Shown one piece after another: positions 28,495 to 38,557 of a stretch of 64,000 nt of DNA. Below the pieces are notes generated by a model. It saw nothing but the letters and a program-made list of their open reading frames with translations. It was not told where the DNA came from and did no database searches. A program made the translations under genes and the position numbers. This DNA comes from Frigoribacterium sp. PhB24 (GTDB taxonomy: Bacteria > Actinomycetota > Actinomycetes > Actinomycetales > Microbacteriaceae): contig NZ_RKIC01000011.1 in the NCBI RefSeq assembly GCF_003755185.1, forward strand, positions 1 through 64,000, written 5' to 3'. How positions within the stretch are numbered: the first letter of the stretch is position 1; each line of letters begins with the position of its first letter.

Positions 28495-30662
28495 CGCTTG
28501 GATCGCTTCCGCTGGGTGATGGCCTTCATCTGGGAGTTCTGCAGGTCGGTCAGTGATCGGCCGTCGGCGTCGCGGGCGTGACGGGTCCAGGTGCCGTCGG
28601 CCTCGAGCCACCACGAGGCGGTGTCGTCGGACATCGCCTGCTCGAACAGGTCGGCGACCTCGGCGAGGTGGTCGGCCTGCGTCAGTCGCACGAGGGCCTC
28701 GACGCGGCGATCGAGGTTGCGGTGCATCATGTCGGCGCTGCCGATGAACAGCTGCGGATCGCCGTCGTTGGCGAACCAGAACAGACGGCTGTGCTCGAGG
28801 TAGCGCCCGAGGATCGACCGCACGCGGATGTTGTCGCTCAGGCCCGGCTCACCCGGCTTGATCGTGCAGATGCCCCGCACCCAGACGTCGACGGGGACCC
28901 CGGCCTGGCTCGCCTTGTAGAGGGCGTCGATGATCTGCTCGTCGACGATCGAGTTGATCTTGATGCGGATGCCGGCGGGCCTGCCTGCCTGGGCGTTCTC
29001 GATCTCGTTCTGGATCTGTTTGAGCAGGCCGCGGCGAAGGTAGCGAGGGGCGACGAGCAGACGCTTGAACTTCTTCTCGATGGCGTAGCCCGAGAGCTCG
29101 TTGAACAGCCGCGTCAGGTCTTTGCCGACCTGGTCGTCGGCCGTGAACAGCCCCATGTCTTCGTAGATGCGGCTCGTCTTCGGGTTGTAGTTGCCCGTGC
29201 CGATGTGCGTGTAGTGCTTGAGCGTGCCCTTCTCCTGACGGATGACCAGGGCGAGCTTGCAGTGGGTCTTGAGCCCGACGAGGCCGTAGACGACGTGCAC
29301 GCCGGCCTTCTCGAGCTTGCGGGCCCAGGTGATGTTGTTCTGCTCGTCGAACCGTGCCTTGACCTCGACGAGTGCGAGCACCTGCTTGCCCGCCTCGGCG
29401 GCGTCGATGAGCGCCTCGATGATGGGGCTGTCGCCGCTCGTGCGGTAGAGGGTCTGTTTGATGGCCAGGACGTTGGGGTCGGCCGCGGCCTGTTCGAGGA
29501 ACGCCTGCACGCTGGTCGCGAAGGACTCGTACGGGTGGTGCACGAGGATGTCCTGCCGGGCGATGCTGGCGAACATGTCGGGCTTCATGTTGGGCTCGGT
29601 CGGCTGCAGCTGCACGGCCGTGGTGGGCAGGTGCTTGGGGTACTTGAGGTCGGCCCGCGGCATCTTGGTGATCTCGAAGAGGCCGGCGAGGTCGAGCGGG
29701 GCCGGCAGCTTGTAGACCTCTTGATCGGTCACGTCGAGTTCGCGCACGAGCAGCTCGAGGGTGACCGGGTCCATGTCGTCGGTGATCTCGAGGCGGATCG
29801 GCGGTCCGAAGCGTCGACGCAGCAGTTCGCGTTCGAGGGCCTGGATGAGGTTCTCGCTCTCGTCCTCGTCGACCTCGACGTCTTCGTTCCGGGTGACGCG
29901 GAACACGTGGTGCTCGACGACCTCCATGCCGGGGAAGAGGTCTTGCAGGTGGTTGGCGATGAGGTCCTCGAGGGGGATGAACCGCACGCGGCCGCTGTCG
30001 TTGTCGGGCAGCTGCACGAAGCGCGGCAGCATCTGCGGCACCTTGAGGCGCGCGAACTCCTGCCGCATCGTCTTGGGGTTGCGCACGCGGATGGACAGGT
30101 TCAGCGACAGCCCCGAGATGTAGGGGAAGGGGTGGGCCGGGTCGACCGCCAGCGGCATGAGGACCGGGAAGATCTGCTCGGTGAAGATCTCGCGCATGCG
30201 GACCCGGTCGGCTTCTTCGAGGTCGGACCAGTTCTCGATGTGGATGCCCGCGTCGTCGAGGTCGGGCTTGACCAGATCGAGGAACGCCCGCGCGTGTCGC
30301 TCTTGCAGCTCGTGGGCCTTCTTGCTGATGTCGGCCAGCACCTCGTTCGGCCCGCGCCCCACGTTGGTCGGGACGGCGAGACCGGTCGCGATCCGGCGCT
30401 TGAGACCCGCGACGCGCACCATGAAGAACTCGTCGAGGTTGCTGGCGAAGATCGCCAGGAAGTTCGCGCGTTCGAGCAGCGGGGTGGTGGGGTCCTCGGC
30501 GAGCTCGAGCACGCGCTGGTTGAAGGCGAGCCAGCTCAGCTCTCGGTCGAGGTAGCGCTCGGCCGGCAGGGTGCCGTCTTCGAAGCTGACGATCTCGTCG
30601 AAGTCGTCGAGGAAGTCGGGGGTGACGCCGGCACCGTCGACGCGGGGTTCGCTGCTGTCCAT
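28491..30662 (-). CDS. ppk1: Polyphosphate kinase
   Basis: The 723-aa enzyme polymerises the gamma phosphate of ATP into polyphosphate. The N domain ([20 protein letters not shown]), head domain and two C domains are complete; the autophosphorylated histidine is in [11 protein letters not shown] (about His486), and the later [17 protein letters not shown] is conserved. It is first in an operon with the MutT1-like gene and lies 1 kb from pstS. Confidence 0.96.
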   Translation of the reverse strand: MDSSEPRVDGAGVTPDFLDDFDEIVSFEDGTLPAERYLDRELSWLAFNQRVLELAEDPTTPLLERANFLAIFASNLDEFFMVRVAGLKRRIATGLAVPTNVGRGPNEVLADISKKAHELQERHARAFLDLVKPDLDDAGIHIENWSDLEEADRVRMREIFTEQIFPVLMPLAVDPAHPFPYISGLSLNLSIRVRNPKTMRQEFARLKVPQMLPRFVQLPDNDSGRVRFIPLEDLIANHLQDLFPGMEVVEHHVFRVTRNEDVEVDEDESENLIQALERELLRRRFGPPIRLEITDDMDPVTLELLVRELDVTDQEVYKLPAPLDLAGLFEITKMPRADLKYPKHLPTTAVQLQPTEPNMKPDMFASIARQDILVHHPYESFATSVQAFLEQAAADPNVLAIKQTLYRTSGDSPIIEALIDAAEAGKQVLALVEVKARFDEQNNITWARKLEKAGVHVVYGLVGLKTHCKLALVIRQEKGTLKHYTHIGTGNYNPKTSRIYEDMGLFTADDQVGKDLTRLFNELSGYAIEKKFKRLLVAPRYLRRGLLKQIQNEIENAQAGRPAGIRIKINSIVDEQIIDALYKASQAGVPVDVWVRGICTIKPGEPGLSDNIRVRSILGRYLEHSRLFWFANDGDPQLFIGSADMMHRNLDRRVEALVRLTQADHLAEVADLFEQAMSDDTASWWLEADGTWTRHARDADGRSLTDLQNSQMKAITQRKRSKR

Positions 30663-30761
30663 CGCACCATCGTGCCACCCCCGACGACCTCGCAGCGTCG
30701 TCCCGGGTAAACGCGAGATGACGTGTGGATCCGCCCGGGGCGGGGGAGGAGGGCCCTTGCG

Positions 30762-30802
30762 TGCGACGACGCCCCCGCCTGGTCGGCGGGGGCGTCGTCG
30801 CA
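30762..30802. terminator. Perfect 18-bp hairpin
   Basis: Arms 30762-30779 and 30785-30802 with loop TGGTC, downstream of the small membrane protein gene (-) and upstream of ppk. Confidence 0.85.
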
Positions 30803-30817
30803 CGATGCGGGTCGTGC

Positions 30818-31036
30818 CTACTTCTCTTCGTTCTTCAGGGCGAGACCGAGGGCGAAGAACGTCGGGGCCCAGTGGCCGATGAAGATGCCCCAGCGGTCGG
30901 ACTGGGCCTTGTCGGACGAGTCCTTGCCCTGTGAGGCGATCCAGGCCACGAGGGCGATGACGATCGAGGCGAAACCGCCCCAGTAGGCGTGCTTGCTCTG
31001 GAGGCCGAGATCGGAAAGGAACTTGACGGGGTTCAT
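30818..31036 (-). CDS. Small membrane protein, conserved hypothetical
   Basis: A 72-aa protein with a hydrophobic segment [20 protein letters not shown] and a second, [16 protein letters not shown], consistent with two membrane passes. ATG with an AGGAGA site nine bases upstream. Single-gene unit; function unknown. Confidence 0.7.
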   Translation of the reverse strand: MNPVKFLSDLGLQSKHAYWGGFASIVIALVAWIASQGKDSSDKAQSDRWGIFIGHWAPTFFALGLALKNEEK

Positions 31037-31178
31037 GGTGTTCTCCTGACGATGGGGTGCGTGCCGTACGCGGTGCCTCAATCCACTCCCCGGCGCTGTG
31101 AGCGCGATGGCAAGTCGGCAGGGACCCCAGGAGTAGGCCCCGACGAGCCGATTCTGTACCCCGGTTGTACCCCTCGGC

Positions 31179-32000
31179 TCAGCGCGTGAGGGTGTACTGC
31201 ACGTCGATCGCGTGGTCCGTGAAACCGCGGGCGGCGTAGAGCCTCAGGGCGGCCGTGTTGTCGCCTTCGACGTAGAGGGCGGCGGTGCCGGCCCCGCGCT
31301 CGGCGAGGCGTGCGAACCCGGCGTCGACCACCGCGCCTCCGAGGCCTTCGCCCTGGTGGTCGGGCGAGACGCCGACCGCGTAGAACTCGCCGGGCTGGCC
31401 CTCGTCGAGCTTCAACCAGCAGAACGCGAGCAGCTCGTCGCCTCGCCAGAGCAGGACGAAGTCGTCGGCGTCGAACCACGGCTCGGCTCGTCGGGCGTCG
31501 AGATCGGCCTGGACGAGGGAGCCCTGCTCGGGGTGGTCGGCGAACGCCGACGAGTTGAGGTCGAGCCAGGCCCGGTCGTCGACGCCCGGTCGGAACGAGG
31601 CGACCCGGTCGCCGTCACGGAGACGGGGCTCACGGGGCTCGGCGGCGACGGGGGCGCGCTGTTGCAGGAGACGGCGCGTCTCGGCCAGGCCGAAGCGCGC
31701 GGCGAGCACCCGCGAGCCGGGGTGGTCGCCGTGGGCCCAGAGCAGCAGCGGCCCCAGGGTCTCGTCGACGAGGCGCTGCAGCAGTTCGGCGCCGCGACCC
31801 TGGCGGCGGTCGTCGGGGTGCACGACCAGCTCGGCCTCGCCGTCGCGCAGCACCGCCGCGGCGTGCGGGTCGCCGACGACGGTCGCGACGCCCGACCGGA
31901 CGTCGACCAGGGACTGGTCGGAGAAGGGCGGGCTGCCGTCGGCCTCCGTCGCCGCGCGGGCGAGTGCCGGCACGAAGGAGGCGCGGGTCGAGTCGGTCAC
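31179..32000 (-). CDS. mshD: Mycothiol synthase
   Basis: The 273-aa protein has two GNAT folds. It acetylates Cys-GlcN-Ins, the last step of mycothiol synthesis. The N domain has LVVHPDDRRQGRGAELL and the C domain YAVGVSPDHQGEGLGGAVV with the acetyl-CoA loop, then YVEGDNTAALRLYAARGF. It follows the OmpR-type regulator by 13 bases, the same neighbour order as glnR-mshD in mycobacteria. GTG start. An AGGAGGCGCGG copy (31976-31985) codes for residues 5-9. Confidence 0.9.
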   Translation of the reverse strand: MTDSTRASFVPALARAATEADGSPPFSDQSLVDVRSGVATVVGDPHAAAVLRDGEAELVVHPDDRRQGRGAELLQRLVDETLGPLLLWAHGDHPGSRVLAARFGLAETRRLLQQRAPVAAEPREPRLRDGDRVASFRPGVDDRAWLDLNSSAFADHPEQGSLVQADLDARRAEPWFDADDFVLLWRGDELLAFCWLKLDEGQPGEFYAVGVSPDHQGEGLGGAVVDAGFARLAERGAGTAALYVEGDNTAALRLYAARGFTDHAIDVQYTLTR

Positions 32001-32013
32001 CGCGAGACCGTGC

Positions 32014-32694
32014 TCACGAGACCACGGCCTGGGCGTCGTCGTCGTACACGTTGAACCGGTAACCGACGTTGCGCACCGTTCCGATCAACGACTCGAGGTC
32101 GCCGAGCTTGGCCCGGAGGCGGCGGACGTGCACGTCGACCGTGCGCGTCCCGCCGAAGTAGTCGTAGCCCCAGACCTCGCTGAGCAGTTGCTCGCGCGTG
32201 AAGACCCGGGACGGGTGCGTGGCGAAGAAGCGCAGCAACTCGAATTCTTTGAAGGTGAGGTCGAGGGGGCGGCCGTGCACCTTGGCCGAGTAGCTGGCCT
32301 CGTCGATGACGACACCGGACGCGTGGATCTTCGAGCCGTTCTGCGACTGGGCGAGACGCCCGGTCACCAGTCGGATGCGAGCGTCGATCTCGGCGGGACC
32401 GGCCGTCTCGAGGATGACGTCGTCGACGCCCCACTCGCTGTTGACGGCCGTCAGCCCGCCCTCGGTGAGGACCAGGACGAGGGGCACCGTGACGCCGGTG
32501 GTGCGCAAGATCTTGCAGAGCGACTTGGCGCTGGCGAGGTCGGCGCGGGCGTCGACGAAGATCAGGTCGCTCGAGGGAGCGTTCACCAGCTGCGCGGGTT
32601 CGGCCGGGATCTGCCGGGTACGGTGGCTGAGCAGGGCGAGCGACGGCAGGACGTCGGGGCCACCCGCGGAGGTCAGTACCAAGAGCTGCGCCAC
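32014..32694 (-). CDS. glnR: OmpR-type regulator, GlnR-like
   Basis: The 226-aa protein has a receiver-like N domain ([23 protein letters not shown]) and a winged-helix C domain ([51 protein letters not shown]). No kinase is adjacent and the receiver is degenerate, as in the orphan regulator GlnR that controls nitrogen assimilation; adjacency to mshD supports this. GTG start with GGAGG four bases upstream. Confidence 0.8.
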   Translation of the reverse strand: MAQLLVLTSAGGPDVLPSLALLSHRTRQIPAEPAQLVNAPSSDLIFVDARADLASAKSLCKILRTTGVTVPLVLVLTEGGLTAVNSEWGVDDVILETAGPAEIDARIRLVTGRLAQSQNGSKIHASGVVIDEASYSAKVHGRPLDLTFKEFELLRFFATHPSRVFTREQLLSEVWGYDYFGGTRTVDVHVRRLRAKLGDLESLIGTVRNVGYRFNVYDDDAQAVVS

Positions 32695-32807
32695 ACGACC
32701 TCCAGTGAATGTACTGTCGAGCAGTCTAAAACATGAGACCCCGCCACTCCGACCATCCGATGCTAGGGCAGGTCGGTAGAACGGCGGACACGAACGAGGG
32801 ACGAACG

Positions 32808-33098
32808 GTGCAGACAGGCGAACGAGACGTCGACGCGACGACGGCACGACTCAAGCCGATCACGGTCGTCCCGGTCTGGGTGGCCACGCTGGTCGTCGCC
32901 GTGCTGATCGGCCTGCGCTCGCCCGCCTCCGAGTACTGGGACCACGTCGTCCTCGCGCTCGGCGGTGCGATCGTCCTGACCTTCGTGTTGCAGCTGGCGA
33001 CCAGCCAGAAGGACGGCCTCGTCTCGCGCACCATGCTCAGCACGTGCGGAAGCCTGGTCATCCTCGCCGTCGTGACCGGCGTCCTCGCGCTCGTCTGA
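32808..33098 (+). CDS. Small membrane protein, hypothetical
   Basis: A 96-aa protein with three hydrophobic segments ([51 protein letters not shown]). The GTG at 32808 has a GAGGGA site upstream; an ATG at 32733 would add 25 polar residues. Divergent from glnR. Function unknown. Confidence 0.65.
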   Translation: MQTGERDVDATTARLKPITVVPVWVATLVVAVLIGLRSPASEYWDHVVLALGGAIVLTFVLQLATSQKDGLVSRTMLSTCGSLVILAVVTGVLALV

Positions 33099-33152
33099 AC
33101 GGACGCCCAGAGGTGCTGGGCACGTCGGTGGTCGCCGGGTAGGCTCGACGTC

Positions 33153-33269
33153 ATGGATTCCCTGCTCGCACTCGAGGTGTTCTACATCGGGCTCCTCGGC
33201 CTCGCCACCCTCGCCATCGGCTTCGTCTCGGTCGTCGTCCTGCTCAAGTTGTTCAAGGGTCAGCGCTGA
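33153..33269 (+). CDS. 38-aa single-pass membrane peptide, leaderless
   Basis: MDSLLALEVFYIGLLGLATL begins the peptide; one long hydrophobic helix then a basic tail KLFKGQR. TAGGCT at 33140-33145 plus seven bases precedes the ATG, so translation from a leaderless mRNA is likely. It is eight bases from the nitrobindin-like gene and may be cotranscribed. No family known to me. Confidence 0.65.
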   Translation: MDSLLALEVFYIGLLGLATLAIGFVSVVVLLKLFKGQR

Positions 33270-33276
33270 CCGCTCC

Positions 33277-33900
33277 ATGATCGACATCCCCACCGACCTG
33301 CCGTCCGAGCTCGTCCCCCTCTCGTGGCTGATCGGCGTCTGGCAGGGCACCGGCGTCGTCGACTACAAGATCGGCGAGGGCGATCCCGACCTCGAGCCCG
33401 GCGTCGAACGGCGCACCCACGAGTTCGGGCAGCGCATCAGCTTCAGCCACGACGGTCTGCCCTTCTTGAACTACAGCTCGTTCACCTGGCTGCTCGACGA
33501 CGAGCACACGCCGCTGACGAGCGAGACCGGCTATTGGCGACTCGAGCGACCGGCCGAGCCGGGCGACCGTGGCCCGGGCATGCTGCCGGGCGTCGGCGTC
33601 CAGCCCTTCACCTCGGCCCGTGCGGTCGAGATCCTTCGCACACCCGACGACGGCTTCGGCCTCGAGGTGCAGATCGCCCACCCGACCGGTGTGAACGAGC
33701 TCTACCTCGGTCGGGTCAAGGGGCCGCGCATCGACCTCGCCACCGATGCCGTCGTCCGGTCGAGCAACGCCAAAGAATATTCGGCGGCCACCCGCATGTA
33801 CGGCCTCGTCGAGGGCAAGCTGTTCTGGGCGTGGGACATCGCCGCGCTCGGCCAAGAGCTGCGTTCGCACGCGTCGGGGCAGCTGGCGCGCGTTGACTGA
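33277..33900 (+). CDS. FABP/nitrobindin-like heme protein (DUF1794)
   Basis: The 207-aa protein has the beta-barrel signature WLIGVWQGTGVVDY (GxWxGxG) and strands such as FGQRISFSHDGLPFLNYSS. Nitrobindins bind heme and isomerise peroxynitrite; I cannot confirm the axial histidine by eye. It overlaps ygfZ by eight bases. Confidence 0.85.
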   Translation: MIDIPTDLPSELVPLSWLIGVWQGTGVVDYKIGEGDPDLEPGVERRTHEFGQRISFSHDGLPFLNYSSFTWLLDDEHTPLTSETGYWRLERPAEPGDRGPGMLPGVGVQPFTSARAVEILRTPDDGFGLEVQIAHPTGVNELYLGRVKGPRIDLATDAVVRSSNAKEYSAATRMYGLVEGKLFWAWDIAALGQELRSHASGQLARVD

Positions 33901-35140
33901 CGGCGACGGGCCCACTTCCGAGGCCGTCGGGGTCTCGCCCTTCTCGTCGCGTGACGGCTTCGTCGACGACGGCTCGGGCGTGGCGGCGCACTACGGCAAC
34001 CCGCTCGGCGAGCAGCGCCTCCTCGCCCGCGGCGGGGCGATCGTCGACCTCTCCGACCGCGGGGTGCTGACCGTCACGGGACCGGACCGGCTCAGCTGGC
34101 TGAACTCCCTGACGAGCCAGGCGCTCGTCGGGCTCGCGCCGGGTGTCTCGACCGAGACCTTGCTGCTCGACGCCAACGGCCGACTCGAGCACGCCGCCCG
34201 CGTCCTCGACGACGGCGAGACCGCCTGGTTGCTCGTCGACCGCCACGAGGTCGGCCCGCTCGGCACCTGGCTCGACCGGATGCGCTTCATGCTGCGCGTC
34301 GAGGTCGCCGATCGCACGGGCGACGTCGCGACGATCGGCTCGATGCACGACCTGCTCGGCGGGGGCGACGGCACCGAACCGCTCGTCCCGGTCATGACGT
34401 CGAACGACACCGTGCTGGTCTGGGTCGACCCCTGGCACGAGGTGACCGCCGGCGGCCACAGCTACGCCGACTCCGATCGTCACCCGGGCCACGACTGGAC
34501 CTACCGCGAGAGCCTCGTCCGGCGCTCCGACCTCGACGCGCTCGCGTCCTTCCCGGCCGACCGGCTCGCCGTGGCGGGCACCCTCGCCCTCGAGGCCCTG
34601 CGCATCGAGGCCTGGCGCCCTCGCCTCTCGACCGAGGTCGACGAACGGACGATCCCGCACGAGCTCGACTGGATGCGCAGCGCGGTGCACCTCACCAAGG
34701 GCTGCTATCGCGGGCAAGAGACGGTCGCCAAGGTCCACAACATCGGTCACCCCCCTCGCCGGCTGGTCATGCTGCACCTCGACGGCAGCGACGGCGTGCT
34801 GCCCGAGCGTGGTGCCGAGGTCGTGCTGGCCCCGGTCACGGGCAGCCCCGCCGCCGAGACCGACACCGAGACCGACACCGACCCCGCAGGAGGCGCGGCG
34901 CCCGTCCCCGGGGCCGCCTCGCCCAAGTCCGTCGGTCACGTCACGAGCGTCGCCCTGCACCACGAGCTCGGTCCGGTCGCCCTCGCGGTGGTCAAGCGGG
35001 GCACCGACGAGGCCGCCCCGCTCGCGGTCCTCGTCGGCGACCTGACGATCGCCGCCGCCCAAGAGATCGTCGTGCCCGCCTCGGCCGGTGCGGCCGCGGG
35101 CGTTCCCCGGCTGCCGCGCCTCGGCGCCGTCCGCCGCTGA
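33893..35140 (+). CDS. ygfZ: Folate-binding YgfZ family protein
   Basis: The 415-aa protein carries the family motif KGCYRGQE (residues 269-276) whose Cys271 is essential in E. coli YgfZ for tetrahydrofolate-dependent iron-sulfur cluster maintenance. TTG is chosen because no ATG or GTG precedes the conserved N domain (LTVTGPDRLSWLNSLTSQ); it overlaps the upstream stop. A low-complexity insert of about 35 residues (DTETDTDPAGGAAPVPGAA region) holds an AGGAGGCGCGG copy (34888-34897). Confidence 0.88.
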   Translation: MTDGDGPTSEAVGVSPFSSRDGFVDDGSGVAAHYGNPLGEQRLLARGGAIVDLSDRGVLTVTGPDRLSWLNSLTSQALVGLAPGVSTETLLLDANGRLEHAARVLDDGETAWLLVDRHEVGPLGTWLDRMRFMLRVEVADRTGDVATIGSMHDLLGGGDGTEPLVPVMTSNDTVLVWVDPWHEVTAGGHSYADSDRHPGHDWTYRESLVRRSDLDALASFPADRLAVAGTLALEALRIEAWRPRLSTEVDERTIPHELDWMRSAVHLTKGCYRGQETVAKVHNIGHPPRRLVMLHLDGSDGVLPERGAEVVLAPVTGSPAAETDTETDTDPAGGAAPVPGAASPKSVGHVTSVALHHELGPVALAVVKRGTDEAAPLAVLVGDLTIAAAQEIVVPASAGAAAGVPRLPRLGAVRR

Positions 35141-35173
35141 CGGCCCGGTGAGGCAGAGCACCCGGGCCCGGTC

Positions 35174-36289
35174 GTGACCGGGCCGACGCGCGGCGGCGGT
35201 CTGCGGCGGGGCTGGCGCCGCGCCTCCTCGTCGTTCGACCTGCGGGGCGCGACGGCGCGCACGATCGCGTCCGGCCCGGCCGTCGTGCAGATCGTGCTGG
35301 CCGTGGCGGGGGCGTACGCGATCACGCACTACGGCCTCGGCCACGCGATCCCTCTGTTGGCCGTGACCATCACGATCTCGTCGCTGGGCCTGGCGCGCGA
35401 CGCCCGCCCGCGACGCGTGCTCGAGAACGCGGTCGGCGTGTTGATCGGCATCGCGCTCAGCGAGGTGTTGTTGATGGTGGTCGGCAAGGGGCTGTGGCAG
35501 ATCGCCCTCGTGCTCTTCGTCACGCTGCTGGTCGCCCGGTTCTTCTCGCCGAGCAGCGCGTTCGCCGCCGCGGCCGCGACCCAGTCGATGCTCGTCATGC
35601 TGCTGCCGGACCCGGACGGTGGGGCGTTCGTCCGCAGCATCGACGGCGCCGTCGGGGGAGCCGTGGCGTTGCTCGTCACCGCGGTCGTCCCCCGAGACCC
35701 GGTCGGGTTGGCCCGGTACGACGCCCGGCGCCTGTTCGACGAGGTCGACCGGGCCTTCGGGGCGCTCGTCGGCGCCCTCAGAACCGACGACGCTCCGCGG
35801 GCCGACGACGCGCTTGAGCGACTGCGGTCGACCCAACCGGTGCTCGACGACTGGTCGTCCACCCTCGAGTCGGCCCAGTCGATCGCGCGACTCTCGCCGT
35901 TCCTGCGGTCGCGCCTGCCCGATCTGGTGCAGCAGGCGACGGTGCGGCGGTACGTCGACCTCGCCGTGCGCAACCTGCGGGTCGTCGCGAGGCGGCTCGA
36001 CACGCAGCTCGGGGACGGTGTCGACCGGTCGGCGCTCGCCGACCTGCTCGACTCGACCGCGCGGGCCGTCGCCGTGCTCGGCCGATCGGTGCACGACGTC
36101 GAGCAGAGGCCGGTCGCCCGCGAGGCGCTGTCGGCCGTCGCACGCCGGCTCGACCCGACGGTCGTGCTACCCGGTGCGCCCGTGACCGAGGCGATGGTCG
36201 TGCTGATGATGCGCCCGATGCTGGTCGACCTGCTGATGGCCACCGGCCTGGACCACGACGACGCCCGCGCCCGTCTCGCCCGCGTCTGA
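35174..36289 (+). CDS. FUSC-family membrane protein
   Basis: The 371-aa protein has about six hydrophobic segments in residues 35-170 and a cytoplasmic helical C half, the FUSC/aromatic acid exporter layout. The motif ARDARPRRVLENAVGVLIGI is typical. It probably exports small organic acids; substrate unknown. GTG start 33 bases after ygfZ. An AGGAGGCGCGG copy (35219-35228, - strand) codes for residues 16-19. Confidence 0.75.
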   Translation: MTGPTRGGGLRRGWRRASSSFDLRGATARTIASGPAVVQIVLAVAGAYAITHYGLGHAIPLLAVTITISSLGLARDARPRRVLENAVGVLIGIALSEVLLMVVGKGLWQIALVLFVTLLVARFFSPSSAFAAAAATQSMLVMLLPDPDGGAFVRSIDGAVGGAVALLVTAVVPRDPVGLARYDARRLFDEVDRAFGALVGALRTDDAPRADDALERLRSTQPVLDDWSSTLESAQSIARLSPFLRSRLPDLVQQATVRRYVDLAVRNLRVVARRLDTQLGDGVDRSALADLLDSTARAVAVLGRSVHDVEQRPVAREALSAVARRLDPTVVLPGAPVTEAMVVLMMRPMLVDLLMATGLDHDDARARLARV

Positions 36290-36330
36290 GGCGCTCCGCT
36301 CCCGCCCGGCCGGCTCCCGCCCGGCCCGGG

Positions 36331-37107
36331 TCAGTCGCGCGGGGCGACGGCGGCCCAGGGCAGCGAGAGCTCGCCGAGCCGCCAGCGTGACCGCCCGCCC
36401 CGCACCGGCCATCCCGCGTCGCGCAGCCCCTGTACCGTCGCGAGCCATCGCTGGACCGGGCCGTAGACCGAGAGCGGTGCCGCCACCGCCCACTGCCGGT
36501 CGAGGTCGACGAGCAGGTCGTGCACGAGCTCGCCGGGAACGTTGCGGTGGATGAGGGCCTTGGGCAACCGTTCGGCCACGATCGAGGGCAGCTCGAGCGC
36601 GGCGAGCCGGAGCGAGATCGTGAACGTCTCGGGCCCCGCGGGCGTCACGTCGACCCAGCTCGCGACGCGTCCCACCTCGTTGCAGGTGCCCTCGACGAGC
36701 ACGCCACCGGGCTGCAGACGTGCCGTCATGAGCGCCCAGGCGCCGGCGACCTGCGACTCGTCGTACTGTCGCAGCACGTTGAACGCCCGGATCACCGCCG
36801 GTCGGCGGTCGCCGTCGAGCGGCACCTCGAAACCGCCCCGCCGGAAGCTCACGCCGGGACGCGCCGACAGGCTCGCCAGCCGGACGCGCTCGGGCTCGAT
36901 CTCGATGCCCACGACCTCGACGTCGTCGCGCACCTTCAGGAGGCGCTGGTGCAGTTCGAGGGGAGTCGTCGCGCTCGCTCCGTACCCCAGGTCGACGACG
37001 AGCGGGTCGTCGGCCCGTCGGAACGACGGGTGCGCGGCGATCCAGCGGTCGACGCGGCGCAGACGGTTGGTGCCGGTCGTGCCGCGCGTGACGGAACCGA
37101 TGGGCAT
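36331..37107 (-). CDS. Class I SAM-dependent methyltransferase
   Basis: The 258-aa protein has motif [21 protein letters not shown] (a GYGxS variant of GxGxG), [11 protein letters not shown] and [12 protein letters not shown]. The substrate is not evident. Divergent from gpmA with 41 bases between starts, so the promoters face away within a very short region. Confidence 0.8.
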   Translation of the reverse strand: MPIGSVTRGTTGTNRLRRVDRWIAAHPSFRRADDPLVVDLGYGASATTPLELHQRLLKVRDDVEVVGIEIEPERVRLASLSARPGVSFRRGGFEVPLDGDRRPAVIRAFNVLRQYDESQVAGAWALMTARLQPGGVLVEGTCNEVGRVASWVDVTPAGPETFTISLRLAALELPSIVAERLPKALIHRNVPGELVHDLLVDLDRQWAVAAPLSVYGPVQRWLATVQGLRDAGWPVRGGRSRWRLGELSLPWAAVAPRD

Positions 37108-37148
37108 GCGCCAAGTCTGCCATCGGGCCGTCGCGATACGCTGGCCGC

Positions 37149-37892
37149 ATGACTTCGACCCTCATCCTCCTGCGTCACGGCAACAGCGAATGGAACGCGA
37201 AGAACCTCTTCACCGGATGGGTCGACGTGCGGCTCACCGAGCAGGGGCGCCGAGAGGCCAAGCGTGCCGGCGAGCTGCTGCGCGAGGCCGACCTGCTGCC
37301 CGACATCCTCTACACGTCGCGCCTGACCCGGGCGATCCAGACCGCCGACATCGCCCTCGAAGAAGCCGACCGCCTCTGGATCGACGTCAAGCGCTCGTGG
37401 CGCCTCAACGAACGTCACTACGGCGCCCTGCAGGGCAAAGACAAGGCGCAGACGCTCGAGCAGTACGGCCCCGAGCAGTTCCAGACCTGGCGTCGCTCGT
37501 TCGACGTGCCGCCGCCCCCGCTCGACGACGACAGCGAGTTCTCGCAGGCGCACGACAAGCGGTACGCCGAGCTCGGCATCGACGCCCCGCGCACCGAGTC
37601 GCTCGCCCTGGTCATCGACCGCATGCTGCCGTACTGGCACAGCGACATCACCGAGAGCCTGGCAGCCGGTGACGTCACCCTCGTCGTCGCGCACGGCAAC
37701 TCTCTGCGCGCCCTGGTCAAGCACCTCGACGGCATCAGCGACGACGAGATCGCCGAGCTGAACATCCCGACGGGCATCCCGCTCGTCTACGAGCTCGACG
37801 ACGACTTCGTGCCGACCGGCCCCGCGCGTTACCTCGACCCCGAGGCCGCCGCCGCCGGTGCCGCGGCCGTCGCCAACCAGGGCAAGAAGTAG
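37149..37892 (+). CDS. gpmA: 2,3-bisphosphoglycerate-dependent phosphoglycerate mutase
   Basis: The 247-aa glycolytic enzyme has [10 protein letters not shown] with catalytic His10, LTEQGRREA, the [17 protein letters not shown] segment and [20 protein letters not shown] at 37137-37142 plus six bases precedes the ATG: leaderless. A one-mismatch repeat word (AGCGCCTCCT) overlaps the stop. Confidence 0.96.
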   Translation: MTSTLILLRHGNSEWNAKNLFTGWVDVRLTEQGRREAKRAGELLREADLLPDILYTSRLTRAIQTADIALEEADRLWIDVKRSWRLNERHYGALQGKDKAQTLEQYGPEQFQTWRRSFDVPPPPLDDDSEFSQAHDKRYAELGIDAPRTESLALVIDRMLPYWHSDITESLAAGDVTLVVAHGNSLRALVKHLDGISDDEIAELNIPTGIPLVYELDDDFVPTGPARYLDPEAAAAGAAAVANQGKK

Positions 37893-37928
37893 CGCCTCCT
37901 TCGGTGCGACACGGTTCGAGGGCTGCGG

Positions 37929-38462
37929 TCAGACGAACTGCGCGCTGATCTGCATCACCAGGTCGTCCATGTCGACGGGCGCGCTCGTGTCGACGCGGAT
38001 GACGGGCCACGGCCCCAGAGGTTCGGCACCGGCGACCCAGGTCGGCCACGCGGCCCGGGCCGTCTCGACGGTGCCGTGCGCCGGGTGGCGGCCGCCGGCC
38101 GCGAGCCGGTCGACCACGCGCTGCAGGGCGACCTCGGGGTCGACGTCGCACCACACCTCGACGGTGCGAGGCGATCCGGCACGCTCGACACCGGCCCGCG
38201 CCGACTCGAGGTCGCGCCCGTGGTGCCAGGACGCGTCGACGACCACGCCGGCCTCGACCTCGCCCGCCATCGCCCAGACGGTGTCCATCGCGATGTCGCC
38301 GAGGGCCTCGGGGGCGATCATCGGCCCGGCCAGGTCGACCAGCGCCTCCGTGATCGGGTCCTTCGCGAGCAGCGGGCACCCGAGCACGCCCGCGAGCGTG
38401 GCCGAGAGGGTGGTCTTGCCCGATCCGGGCAGACCGTTGACGAGGATCGCGACTGAAGCCAT
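37929..38462 (-). CDS. P-loop kinase/AAA family protein
   Basis: The 177-aa protein has Walker A NGLPGSGKTT (residues 9-18), a DASWHHGRDLESAR segment and CDVDPEVALQRVVDR, as in small-molecule or zeta-toxin-like kinases. The substrate is unknown and no antitoxin gene is adjacent. ATG at 38462. Confidence 0.75.
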   Translation of the reverse strand: MASVAILVNGLPGSGKTTLSATLAGVLGCPLLAKDPITEALVDLAGPMIAPEALGDIAMDTVWAMAGEVEAGVVVDASWHHGRDLESARAGVERAGSPRTVEVWCDVDPEVALQRVVDRLAAGGRHPAHGTVETARAAWPTWVAGAEPLGPWPVIRVDTSAPVDMDDLVMQISAQFV

Positions 38463-38498
38463 GCCCCCATCATCTCGGACGGCGACGGTCCTGACCGA

Positions 38499-38546
38499 AC
38501 GCAGGAGGCGCGGTGCCCGTCGAACGGACACCGCGCCTCCTCGAGG
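38499..38546. terminator. phoU terminator built from two AGGAGGCGCGG words
   Basis: Words at 38503-38512 (+) and 38532-38541 (-) form a stem of about 16 bases with one G-U pair; the loop is near CGAAC. It follows phoU on the - strand. Confidence 0.85.
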
Positions 38547-38557
38547 TCGTCGGGCGA

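Noticed and set aside
37929-38462. A zeta-type toxin of a toxin-antitoxin pair
   Set aside because: There is a P-loop kinase fold but no adjacent small antitoxin gene; a metabolic kinase is equally likely.
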